A stretch of DNA of 13,285 bases, from positions 1 to 13,285 of the forward strand of contig DAOWEV010000149.1 in the NCBI GenBank assembly GCA_030638325.1. The letters are read 5' to 3'. A program made the translations under genes and the position numbers. Of the stretch, positions 1-6,930 are shown in pieces (the first letter of the stretch is position 1; the number at the start of each line of letters is the position of its first letter). Below the pieces are notes generated by a model, which saw only the letters and a list, made by a program, of their open reading frames with translations, made no database searches and was not told the origin of the DNA. This stretch comes from Bacteroidales bacterium (GTDB taxonomy: Bacteria; Bacteroidota; Bacteroidia; Bacteroidales; JAGOPY01).

Positions 1-588
1 ACCGTATGACAAACTGAATACTGCATTTTTGTTCAAACTGAAAGTCACCGCAAGGATTATCCAGGAACCCTTCAGTTCCTTCTTGAAAATACTGCTTCTG
101 TATCCAAACCGGCAATCCTTCCGGGTGAAAACCCGCAGTTCTCCACTCTCAATATTTATGGCTTCCAGCTTGTTAAAATGATCTTTTAATTCAACCCCAT
201 AAGCGCCAATGTTTTGGATTGGGGCACTTCCCACAAGTCCCGGGATCATTGATAAATTCTCAAAGCCATACCAGCCATTCCGGGTGCAATGGTTCACAAA
301 ATCATCCCAGTTTTCTCCAGCCGAAACCCTTACGTGGATATGCTGATCATCTGCTCTTTCTACAATTATTCCCCTGGTGTTAATTCTTAAAACTGTCCCC
401 GGCACATCCCTTGTAAAGAGTATATTGCTGCCCCCTCCAAGGATCAATAAAGGTTCCTTGCGAGGGTGGCCGGAAGAAATAAAGTCTTTCACTTCTTCTT
501 CAGTATCAAGATGCACCATCCTGCCGGCAGTGACATCAATGCCAAAAGTGTTATAAGGTTTCAAAGAAACACCCTCTTCAATTCTCAT
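1..588 (-). CDS. murB: UDP-N-acetylenolpyruvoylglucosamine reductase MurB, N-terminal part (cut by window edge)
   Basis: MurB reduces UDP-GlcNAc-enolpyruvate to UDP-MurNAc with NADPH and FAD in the cytoplasm, the second committed step of peptidoglycan synthesis. Translating the minus strand from ATG at 588 gives 196 uninterrupted codons to the window edge. Family landmarks are in order: SLKPYNTFG near residues 9-17, the FAD-binding LILGGGSNI around residue 50-60, the flavin/diphosphate segment GLVGSAPIQNIGAYGVE around 117-133, and the substrate-binding GYRSSIFK around 162-169. The proton-donor serine and the C-terminal glutamate lie outside the window. Full-length proteins of this type have roughly 330-345 residues, so about 140 are missing. 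In-frame stops lie just upstream in an AT-rich repeat; ATG at 588 is the first ATG, though an upstream TTG at 600 cannot be excluded. Identification is firm; the exact start is moderately sure. Confidence 0.95.
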   Translation of the reverse strand, partial: MRIEEGVSLKPYNTFGIDVTAGRMVHLDTEEEVKDFISSGHPRKEPLLILGGGSNILFTRDVPGTVLRINTRGIIVERADDQHIHVRVSAGENWDDFVNHCTRNGWYGFENLSMIPGLVGSAPIQNIGAYGVELKDHFNKLEAINIESGELRVFTRKDCRFGYRSSIFKKELKGSWIILAVTFSLNKNAVFSLSYG

Positions 589-628
589 CAGCTGTATCAA
601 ATTAAAACTATGGTCAACCCCCTGGGGA

Positions 629-723
629 TTTACTATTTATTATTTATTATTTACTATTAAATGCTCACGCCTTCGGACTCTCAACTTTCACCCCTTCTTC
701 AGTCTTCTGTTTACTGTTAACGC
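629..723. repeat. 7-nt periodic word tract A1 (AT-rich then pyrimidine-rich)
   Basis: This is the first part of a gene-free spacer (589-1150) between divergent murB and the glycosyltransferase gene. On the plus strand it starts with four contiguous heptamers alternating TTTACTA and TTTATTA (629-656), then moves through CTCACGC (664-670), CTTCGGA, CTCTCAA and CTTTCAC, and ends with GTCTTCT, GTTTACT and GTTAACG. Units are 7 nt long with drifting sequence, so it is not a simple microsatellite. It begins about 40 nt upstream of the murB start, and stops in this tract close the murB frame upstream. No coding function is seen. Confidence 0.8.
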
Positions 724-746
724 AAATCAAGTATAGAAAATGCTTT

Positions 747-844
747 TTTACCACAAAGGATCACAAAGGATCCCGATAACTATCGGGACAAAGTCACACT
801 AAGGACTTTAGAATTACCCGTTTAATACCATCTTCGTGGTTAAA
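747..844. repeat. Small palindromic element with imperfect inverted ends
   Basis: This roughly 100-bp block interrupts the periodic tracts. Its left end reads TTTACCACAAAG (747-758). Its right end CTTCGTGGTTAAA (832-844) is an imperfect inverted copy of that. Inside are a tandem YCACAAAGGA decamer (751-770) and an 18-nt palindrome TCCCGATAACTATCGGGA (771-788; 8-bp arms around AC). There is no open frame. The arrangement resembles a miniature mobile or REP-like element; that reading is inference from structure alone, and no target-site duplication was identified. Confidence 0.5.
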
Positions 845-869
845 TAAAATCTCAACCCCTGACTCGCAT

Positions 870-1078
870 TGTTAACTATTCATTGTTTACTGTTAACTGT
901 AACTGTCAACCGTCAACCATTCCCGTCTTCCGTCTTCCGTCTTCCGTCTTCCGACTTCTGTCTCTCACCACTCCCTCAGTCCCTTAGTCCCTCAGTCGCC
1001 CAGTCGCCCAGTCGCCCCTTCGCCCCCTCGCCCCCTCACCCTCTCTCTCAAATCTCAAATCTCAACTCTCAACTCTAA
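870..1078. repeat. 7/8-nt periodic word tract A2 (pyrimidine-rich on plus strand)
   Basis: The tract reads as contiguous short words. Heptamers TGTTAAC, TATTCAT, TGTTTAC, TGTTAAC, a 6-nt slip, TGTCAAC and CGTCAAC (870-917) lead to GTCTTCC four times (925-952) and GACTTCT (953-959). Octamers follow: CTCCCTCA, GTCCCTTA, GTCCCTCA, GTCGCCCA twice, GTCGCCCC, TTCGCCCC, CTCGCCCC (971-1034). The tract ends in heptamers CTCAAAT twice and CTCAACT twice (1047-1074). A 69-codon frame across it is a by-product of the repeats. Between 1079 and the GTG at 1151 there is AT-rich sequence, including a weak -7-like TATATTTA at 1126-1133, which probably holds the promoter of the downstream gene. Confidence 0.85.
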
Positions 1079-1150
1079 TATCTCCCCTTTTCACCAAAGA
1101 TAAAATAAATGTATGAGTTTATAGTTATATTTACATTCTCATGATCATTA

Positions 1151-2290
1151 GTGGACACTAATTCATCCGGGCTATTGAAAAAAGTTATCGTATCTGTAAT
1201 CAATGATCTGTCAACTGACCAGCGGGTAGACCGGGTGTGTAATTCGCTTGTAAACCTGGGATTTAAGGTGCTGTTGGTGGGCCGGAAAAAAAGGAATAGC
1301 CTGCCCCTGGAAAGCAGGAGGTACAAAACTCACAGGATGTTCCTGCTGTTCGAAAAAGGGCCTTTCTTTTATGCAGAATATAATACCAGGCTTTTCTTTC
1401 TTTTGTTATTCAGGAAGGCCAATCTACTGGTTTCAAATGACCTGGACACACTCTTGCCGAATTATGTCATATCCAGGATAAAGCGACTCCCAATCGTTTA
1501 CGACAGTCATGAATATTTTACAGAAACGCCTGAACTGGTCAACCGGAAGTTTGTCAGGAATGTCTGGAAAAGAATAGAGAAAAGCATTTTCCCGAAGCTC
1601 CGTGACGTGATTACCGTAAACGATTCAATTGCAAAACTTTTCAGGGATCAATACCATGTTGATGTTAAAGTGGTAAGGAACATACCCTACGCAAAAGAAT
1701 ACCATATCCGGAAGTCCAGGAAGGAACTTGGCCTGCCCGAAAAAAATCCTATTGTATTATTGCAGGGTGCCGGTATCAATATCCAGCGAGGCGCTGAGGA
1801 GGCTGTTCTGGCCATGCAGTACGTGAGGAATGCAAGCCTGGTTATCATTGGAGGTGGAGATGTGATAGAGCAACTCAAAGAAATGACAGTTGAATTGAAG
1901 CTGGAAAATAGTGTAATGTTCATCCCCAGACAACCGTTCGGCGAATTATATCAATATACGGTTCATGCAGCTATCGGGCTAACCCTTGACAAAGCAACCA
2001 ATATCAATTACCGGTTGAGCCTGCCCAACAAGCTTTTTGATTATATCCAGGCCCGTGTTCCGGTACTTTCTTCTCCCCTGGTAGAAATAAAAAAAATAAT
2101 TGAACAATATGATATTGGCGCAATCACCGGGGATCATGACCCTGCCCACCTTGCCCGGAAGATCATGAATATGCTTAATGATCCCGGACAAATGGAAAAG
2201 TGGAAAGAAAACCTTAAATTTGCGGCAGCAGAATTGTGCTGGGAAAATGAAGAGAAAGCACTGATCGATGTTTACAGGAAATATGTCTGA
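1151..2290 (+). CDS. GT4-like (GT-B fold) glycosyltransferase
   Basis: This 379-residue protein is a probable glycosyltransferase of the GT4/GT1 superfamily, moving an activated sugar onto a surface-glycan or lipid-linked acceptor. The N-terminal half has DLSTDQRVDRV (19-29) followed by GFKVLLVGR, and VYDSHEYFTETPEL (116-129), both typical of Bacteroidota family members. The C-terminal nucleotide-sugar domain begins near residue 200 (LLQGAGINIQRG, with an Arg-Gly that normally contacts phosphate). It carries GGG at 234-236 and LPNKLFDYIQARVPVL (291-306), the position of the family's donor-binding motif. No signal peptide or clear membrane segment was seen. The start is GTG at 1151, because an in-frame stop lies three codons upstream and no suitable ATG follows. 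Its end overlaps the next gene, so the two are very likely co-transcribed. Donor and acceptor cannot be read from sequence. Confidence 0.85.
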   Translation: MDTNSSGLLKKVIVSVINDLSTDQRVDRVCNSLVNLGFKVLLVGRKKRNSLPLESRRYKTHRMFLLFEKGPFFYAEYNTRLFFLLLFRKANLLVSNDLDTLLPNYVISRIKRLPIVYDSHEYFTETPELVNRKFVRNVWKRIEKSIFPKLRDVITVNDSIAKLFRDQYHVDVKVVRNIPYAKEYHIRKSRKELGLPEKNPIVLLQGAGINIQRGAEEAVLAMQYVRNASLVIIGGGDVIEQLKEMTVELKLENSVMFIPRQPFGELYQYTVHAAIGLTLDKATNINYRLSLPNKLFDYIQARVPVLSSPLVEIKKIIEQYDIGAITGDHDPAHLARKIMNMLNDPGQMEKWKENLKFAAAELCWENEEKALIDVYRKYV

Positions 2291-3410
2291 AAAGCATCTT
2301 CATATCATTTCATTTGACATCCCATATCCCCCAAATTATGGCGGGGTCATCGATGTTTTCTATAAGATTAAGACCTTACATCAACTGGGCGTAAAAATCC
2401 ACCTCCATTGTATTGAATATCCCGGACGTGACCGGTCGGATGAATTGAATAAATATTGTGTTGAAGTGCATTATTACCCGAGAAAGACCGGTATCCTGTC
2501 GGCCCTCAGCACCAAGCCATATATTGTGAGCAGCCGGAAGTCGGAAGAGATGATAACAAACCTGCTGAAAGATGATCATCCCATTCTTTTTGAAGGATTG
2601 CACAGTTGTTATTACCTGGATGACAGGAAGCTTAAAAGCAGGGTGAAGATATACCGTGAAAGCAATATCGAGCATAGGTACTATTTTAATTTATTCAAGG
2701 TCGACAGTAACTTTAGAAAAAAAATCTATTTCCTTGCAGCAAGTCTCAAATTGAAACTTTACCAGAGGGTACTTCGTCATGCAGATTTGATGCTGGTGGT
2801 CTCCAAACAGGATACAAAATACCTGCAAAGTCATTTCAAAAGTAAAAAAGTGGTTCACCTGCCCAGCTTTCATGCCAATAATGATGTAATTGTCCGGGAG
2901 GGAAAAGGAGCCTATGCTTTGTACCATGGCAACATCGAAGTGCCTGAGAATGAGTATGCGGCCATTTACCTTATCAATGAAGTATTTAATGGAACTGATC
3001 TGCCCCTGGTGGTAGCAGGGATGAATCCGCAGGAAAAAATCAAACGGCTTATTAATGCATCTCCTAACATAAAGCTTATTGCCAATCCGGTAGATGATGA
3101 GATGTTTGACCTGATCCGGAATGCACATGTTAATATACTGGTGACTTTTCAGGCTACGGGATTGAAACTGAAGCTATTGAATACTCTTTACAATGGAAGG
3201 TTCTGTCTTGTAAATGATGCCATGCTGAAAGGCACTGCCCTTGATTGTGCCTGTGAAACCGGAAATACTCCCGGAGAGTTGAAACAGAAACTTATTGAAT
3301 TATTCGATAAAGAGTTTACCCCGGATCATTTAAAGAACAGGGAAAAGGCGCTAAAAGAGAATTACGACAATTTCTCAAACGCTGAAAGCCTGATCCGGTT
3401 GGTCTTTTAG
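2283..3410 (+). CDS. Second GT4-like glycosyltransferase
   Basis: This is a 375-residue glycosyltransferase-like protein. The N-terminus has FDIPYPPNYGGV (11-22), the glycine-rich loop that opens many GT-B enzymes, then a helix and LGVKIHLHCIE. ESNIEHRYY (127-135) matches the family's conserved N-x-E-H segment. The C-terminal half contains ALYHGNIEVPENEYAA, VVAGMNP and TGLKLKLLNTLYNGRFCLVN, a pattern I know from Bacteroidota proteins annotated as glycosyltransferase or mannosyltransferase. An upstream in-frame ATG exists at 2268, but ATG at 2283 is preferred: it gives the usual short N-terminus and an 8-nt overlap with the preceding stop, typical of translational coupling. The last 36 bp overlap, tail to tail, the 3' end of the ftsE-like gene on the other strand, leaving no room for a dedicated terminator. 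The substrate is unknown. Confidence 0.82.
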   Translation: MSEKHLHIISFDIPYPPNYGGVIDVFYKIKTLHQLGVKIHLHCIEYPGRDRSDELNKYCVEVHYYPRKTGILSALSTKPYIVSSRKSEEMITNLLKDDHPILFEGLHSCYYLDDRKLKSRVKIYRESNIEHRYYFNLFKVDSNFRKKIYFLAASLKLKLYQRVLRHADLMLVVSKQDTKYLQSHFKSKKVVHLPSFHANNDVIVREGKGAYALYHGNIEVPENEYAAIYLINEVFNGTDLPLVVAGMNPQEKIKRLINASPNIKLIANPVDDEMFDLIRNAHVNILVTFQATGLKLKLLNTLYNGRFCLVNDAMLKGTALDCACETGNTPGELKQKLIELFDKEFTPDHLKNREKALKENYDNFSNAESLIRLVF

Positions 3411-4076
3411 CACAACTACCTTCCCATCTTCGCATTTCAATGTCCTGGCCGGAAATTCTCTGAAAAGGGAATAATTATGAGTTGCCATCAAAACAGCCCT
3501 TTCCGACTTGCTGATCTCGAACAACAATTTCATGATCCCGCGGGCTGTTTCAGGGTCAAGGTTTCCGGTTGGCTCATCTGCCAGGATGATATCCGGCTCA
3601 TTCAGAAGTGAACGGGCAATGGCAATTCGCTGTTGCTCACCTCCTGAAAGCTGATGGGGCATTTTGAATCCTTTTGTTGCCAACCCGACTTTTTCCAGCA
3701 CATCCTGGATTCGCTCCCGCATCTGGTTCTTATTTCTCCATCCGGTAGCTTTCAACACAAATAAAAGATTATCATAAACTGTACGGTCGATGAGCAATTG
3801 GAAATCCTGAAAAATAATACCCAGTTTCCTTCTTAAGAAAGGGATCTCCTTGTTTTTGATCTTCAGCAGGTCATATCCAACCACATTTGCGATACCGGAC
3901 TTAACAGGAAGGTCTGCATAAATGGTTTTTAATATGGAACTTTTACCACTCCCGGTTTTGCCAATAAGGTAAGCAAATTCGCCTTTATTTACTTCAAAAG
4001 AGACATTATTCAGAACAAGTGTTTCCTTTTGGAAGATATCCACATTTACGTATTCTATGATCCTTTTAGATGACAT
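3375..4076 (-). CDS. ftsE: FtsE-like ABC transporter ATP-binding protein
   Basis: This is a 233-residue ABC ATPase. The Walker A motif GKTGSGKS is at 39-46, the Q-loop FQDFQ at 89-93, signature LSGGEQQR at 143-150, Walker B ILADEP at 164-169, and the switch histidine in ATH at 198-200. Overall size and the segment RRKLGIIFQDFQLLIDRTVYDN resemble FtsE. FtsE pairs with the membrane protein FtsX at the division septum to control cell-wall hydrolases. No ftsX is adjacent, which is compatible with FtsE if ftsX is elsewhere, but a LolD or MacB-type exporter ATPase remains possible. It lies 90 bp downstream of rnfA on the same strand, separated by a short repeat tract, and could be read from the rnf transcript or its own promoter. 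No clear TAnnTTTG box was found in the gap. Confidence 0.8.
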   Translation of the reverse strand: MSSKRIIEYVNVDIFQKETLVLNNVSFEVNKGEFAYLIGKTGSGKSSILKTIYADLPVKSGIANVVGYDLLKIKNKEIPFLRRKLGIIFQDFQLLIDRTVYDNLLFVLKATGWRNKNQMRERIQDVLEKVGLATKGFKMPHQLSGGEQQRIAIARSLLNEPDIILADEPTGNLDPETARGIMKLLFEISKSERAVLMATHNYSLFREFPARTLKCEDGKVVVLKDQPDQAFSV

Positions 4077-4134
4077 TGCCGGAATTAATAAAATATTATT
4101 ATAAGAAGCTATTTAACCTGCATTATTCTTGTAG

Positions 4135-4171
4135 AGTTGAAAGTTATAAAGTTGAAAGTTATAAAGTTAAA
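4135..4171. repeat. Short 7/8-nt periodic tract covering the rnfA stop codon
   Basis: On the plus strand the units are AGTTGAA, AGTTATAA, AGTTGAA, AGTTATAA, AGTTAAA (4135-4171), that is, two copies of a 15-nt unit plus a partial one. The rnfA stop codon (TAA on the minus strand, 4167-4169) sits inside the last unit, so the tract begins exactly at the gene end. The rest of the 90-bp rnfA-ftsE gap is AT-rich with no hairpin-plus-T-run terminator recognised. Confidence 0.75.
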
Positions 4172-4739
4172 CCATACCGGAGAAACCCATGAAAGCCAAT
4201 GCAAGGATGCCCGCGGTGACCAATGCTATGGGAACACCTCTCATACCTTTAGGGGCCTCCATCAGGTCGATGTGCTCTCTGAGCCCGGAGAAAAGCAGCA
4301 TAGCAAGCCCGAACCCTATCGCACTTGCAACAGCAAATACGACCCCCTGCAACAGATTATACTCCCTGCCTACAGTGAGCAAAGCTACACCAAGTACAGC
4401 ACAATTGGTAGTGATCAGGGGTAAAAAGATACCGAGTGCCTGGAATAAAGGAGGACTGATCTTTTTCAACATGATCTCGACCATCTGCACCAGGGAAGCG
4501 ATGATCAGGATAAAGGTAATCGTCTGTAGAAATGTAATCCCAAAAGGAACCAGCACATAATTATAGATCAGCCAGGTGACAATGGTAGCTATCGTCATCA
4601 CAAACAGCACAGCCCCACTCATCCCAAGGGAAGTAGAAACCTTTCCTGATACACCGAGGAAAGGACATATACCCAAAAACTGGGCCAGTACAATGTTGGA
4701 TACGAATATTGCCGATATGATAATCACGAAATAATCCAT
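4167..4739 (-). CDS. rnfA: Rnf complex membrane subunit RnfA
   Basis: RnfA is one of the two homologous integral membrane subunits of the ferredoxin:NAD+ oxidoreductase and pairs with RnfE in the inner membrane. The 190-residue protein has about six hydrophobic helices and the family hallmarks NIVLAQFLGICPFLG (15-29) and TTNCAVLG (110-117). Cys25 and Cys113 match the paired cysteines that, with those of RnfE, hold an iron or Fe-S centre halfway across the membrane in Rnf/Nqr structures. It starts 11 nt after the rnfE stop and is the last gene of the rnf set. The length is typical, with no defects. Confidence 0.97.
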   Translation of the reverse strand: MDYFVIIISAIFVSNIVLAQFLGICPFLGVSGKVSTSLGMSGAVLFVMTIATIVTWLIYNYVLVPFGITFLQTITFILIIASLVQMVEIMLKKISPPLFQALGIFLPLITTNCAVLGVALLTVGREYNLLQGVVFAVASAIGFGLAMLLFSGLREHIDLMEAPKGMRGVPIALVTAGILALAFMGFSGMV

Positions 4740-4750
4740 GATCTATGATT

Positions 4751-5335
4751 TTAGTTTGTTTTATTCAGTTTGTTGATCAATGCGATAAGATACCCCAGGA
4801 CTAAAAATGCTCCGGGGGACATGATGAAAATCAGGATTGCATCTCCGGGAATAAATTTCATACCCATCCATGCGCCAGACCCAAGTATTTCACGGACTGA
4901 ACCGAGGAGGAAGAGTGCATATGTGAAACCAAGTCCCATGCCCACTCCATCAACTATTGAAGAAACCAGGCCCTGCTTTGATGCAAATCCTTCTGCACGG
5001 CCAAGAACCAGGCAGTTCACAACGATCAACGGGATAAAGATACCGAGGGCGTCAAATAAGGCCGGGGAATATGCCTGCATGACCAGCTCTACAATGGTTA
5101 CAAATGATGCTATGATGACAATAAATGCCGGGATGCGAACCTTATCGGGAATAAAATTCTTGATAAGGGACACCACAATATTGGAGCCCACCAGCACAAA
5201 AGCTGTGGCTAGGCCCATACCGAGGCCGTTTTCTGCTGATGAGGTAACCGCGAGGGTTGGACACAGTCCCAACAGCAGTATAAAGACCGCATTCTCTTTA
5301 ACAAAGCCTTTGGTAAAATTTTTCCATTGATTCAT
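4751..5335 (-). CDS. rnfE: Rnf complex membrane subunit RnfE
   Basis: This 194-residue integral membrane protein is homologous to RnfA and inserted in the opposite orientation in the complex. It has about six hydrophobic helices, with LLGLCPTLAVTSSAENGLGMG (21-41) and IPLIVVNCLVLGRAE (101-115). Cys25 and Cys108 are the counterparts of the RnfA cysteines and would help bind the intramembrane Fe-S or iron centre. Its ATG overlaps the rnfG stop by one base (TAATG), so translation of the two is probably coupled. GSGAWMG (152-158) is also typical of the family. Confidence 0.97.
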   Translation of the reverse strand: MNQWKNFTKGFVKENAVFILLLGLCPTLAVTSSAENGLGMGLATAFVLVGSNIVVSLIKNFIPDKVRIPAFIVIIASFVTIVELVMQAYSPALFDALGIFIPLIVVNCLVLGRAEGFASKQGLVSSIVDGVGMGLGFTYALFLLGSVREILGSGAWMGMKFIPGDAILIFIMSPGAFLVLGYLIALINKLNKTN

Positions 5336-5910
5336 TATTTGTTCCCTCCTTCCTTTTGGTAAACATCATTTGCCTGTTGGACTGCTTCACAAAAAGCCCT
5401 GGAAGTGATGGTGGCGGCGGTAATAGCATCTATATCCCCACCGTCTTTTGTAACTGTCAGGTTAAATTCAGCCGGATTTATTCCCATGAACTGATTCTTG
5501 AATTTTGCATCTTTTATCTTCACACCAAGGCCTGGTGTTTCTTTTTGCTGTGTGACCGATGTGTTCTTGATAATACCATTTGGTAAAAAGCCCACCATGA
5601 GTTGGATCTGGGTAGGGTCATAACCGTTATTCGAATAAGATGCAATAGCCGTACCCATCAGTGTGTCGTTCTTATACCCGAGGCTGATGGTTACGGAATC
5701 CTTACCTGTTGCAGGCATAACTTTGTAGCTGATCAAGGTATCAAAATCGGGAATAACTTCCTTGATGGCTCTTTCCCGCTTGGCCTTTTTAGCCAGTGCA
5801 ATAGGCTCTTTGGTCAGGTTATAGATCCCGCCAAGAGCCAGCGATGCCACTGCTGTAATGACAAACAAAACCAGCACCATATTTATGAAGGTTGACTCTT
5901 TCTTGCCCAT
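5335..5910 (-). CDS. rnfG: Rnf complex FMN-binding subunit RnfG
   Basis: RnfG has one N-terminal membrane helix (about residues 10-30) and a periplasmic FMN-binding domain to which FMN is covalently attached through a threonine phosphoester. The frame also opens one codon upstream with GTG (5913), but ATG at 5910 is the natural start, giving 191 residues. Conserved ETPGLG lies near 124-129. The attachment motif appears as DAITAATIT (161-169), with Thr167 as the predicted acceptor. The usual S/T-G-A-T core has Ala in place of Gly here, while the acceptor Thr and leading Asp are kept. The flavin transferase ApbE, needed for this modification, is not in the window. The gene follows rnfD by a 12-nt gap that holds part of a repeat tract. 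Confidence 0.95.
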   Translation of the reverse strand: MGKKESTFINMVLVLFVITAVASLALGGIYNLTKEPIALAKKAKRERAIKEVIPDFDTLISYKVMPATGKDSVTISLGYKNDTLMGTAIASYSNNGYDPTQIQLMVGFLPNGIIKNTSVTQQKETPGLGVKIKDAKFKNQFMGINPAEFNLTVTKDGGDIDAITAATITSRAFCEAVQQANDVYQKEGGNK

Positions 5911-5918
5911 CACTTATA

Positions 5919-5939
5919 TTTATTATTTATTATTTACTA
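5919..5939. repeat. Three heptamer words forming the rnfD 3' end and rnfD-rnfG gap
   Basis: The plus strand reads TTTATTA, TTTATTA, TTTACTA (5919-5939), the same words and orientation as at 629-656. The rnfD stop codon (5923-5925) and its last four sense codons lie inside the tract, so the repeat encodes the C-terminal VNNK. Confidence 0.7.
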
Positions 5940-6927
5940 TTTTTTCTCCGAACCTTTTGGGTTTTATTCCTCTGTTGATAAGGGGAACAAATGCATTCAT
6001 GATCAGGATGGCAAAGGATACCCCTTCAGGATAGGCTCCCCAAATCCTGATGATGATGGTAAGGATGCCGGCCCCTGCTCCAAATATCAACATACCCCTG
6101 GTATTGATCGGTGAGGTTACCAGGTCTGTGGCCATAAAAAATATACCGAGGAGCATACCGCCTGTGATCAGGTGAAATACCGGGTCTAAGTACTGTTGAG
6201 GGTTGACAAACCACAGGATACCTGTAAAGATCACTACTGACCCGATATAAGCAACCGGAATATGCCAGGTAATGATCTTCCTGAAAAGCATATACAAACC
6301 GCCGATAATCAACGCAATAGCAGAGACCTCTCCAAGAGACCCTCCCTGGAAACCAAGAAATTCCTGCATATAGGAAGGCGCTTCGGCCATGGCCTCTGCA
6401 ACAGTCATCCCACTCTTCAGGCTTTCTTTTACGAACCCAAGGGTTGTGGGCCCGGTGATGGCATCTGTGAGAGCTTCACCAAATAACGGAACTGCAACAG
6501 GCCAGGAAGTCATTTGAACCGGAAAAGAGATCAACAGAAACACACGGCCCACCAGGGCAGGGTTAAATGGGTTTTTACCCAATCCGCCGAACGACATCTT
6601 CGCAATAGCAATGGAAACAAAGGCCCCGATGATGATGATCCATACAGGCAGGTTACTGGGCACGTTAAAGGCCAGCAAGATACCGGTAATAAGAGCAGAA
6701 CCGTCATTGATCGTGACCGGCACTTTGAGGATATATTTCTGAATGAACCATTCAAAGAACAAACACGAAATGACTGCAATCAGGGTCACTTTTACTGCAC
6801 CCAGGCCGAAAAAATAAAACGATACCAGCATCGCCGGGATCATGGCAATAACCACTCCATACATCAGTTTCTTAACCGTGCTGTCATCGTGTACATGCGG
6901 AGATCCCGATATAGTAAGCATATTCAT
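5923..6927 (-). CDS. rnfD: Rnf complex flavoprotein membrane subunit RnfD
   Basis: RnfD is a 334-residue polytopic membrane protein of the NqrB/RnfD family. It carries covalent FMN and lies on the electron path between RnfG and the intramembrane centre. The N-terminal SGSPHVHDDSTVKKLMYGV (7-25) is typical. GGLGKNPFNPALVGR (114-128) is the family signature, and DGSALITGILLAFNVPSNLPVW (75-96) is also conserved. The flavin attachment site reads DAITGPTTLG (155-164), with Thr161 the likely acceptor; Pro160 replaces the usual Ala before it. About nine or ten hydrophobic segments are visible. It starts three bases after the rnfC stop. The last residues (VNNK) and stop codon are formed by an AT-rich heptamer repeat. 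Confidence 0.96.
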   Translation of the reverse strand: MNMLTISGSPHVHDDSTVKKLMYGVVIAMIPAMLVSFYFFGLGAVKVTLIAVISCLFFEWFIQKYILKVPVTINDGSALITGILLAFNVPSNLPVWIIIIGAFVSIAIAKMSFGGLGKNPFNPALVGRVFLLISFPVQMTSWPVAVPLFGEALTDAITGPTTLGFVKESLKSGMTVAEAMAEAPSYMQEFLGFQGGSLGEVSAIALIIGGLYMLFRKIITWHIPVAYIGSVVIFTGILWFVNPQQYLDPVFHLITGGMLLGIFFMATDLVTSPINTRGMLIFGAGAGILTIIIRIWGAYPEGVSFAILIMNAFVPLINRGIKPKRFGEKIVNNK

Positions 6928-6930
6928 ATC

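Noticed and set aside
466..660. 64-codon plus-strand open frame
   Set aside because: It lies antisense to murB and ends in the AT-rich heptamer tract.
869..1078. 69-codon plus-strand open frame rich in Ser and Pro
   Set aside because: It is the translation of the 7/8-nt word tract; its Ser/Pro richness comes from the DNA repeats, and no start context or homology is apparent.
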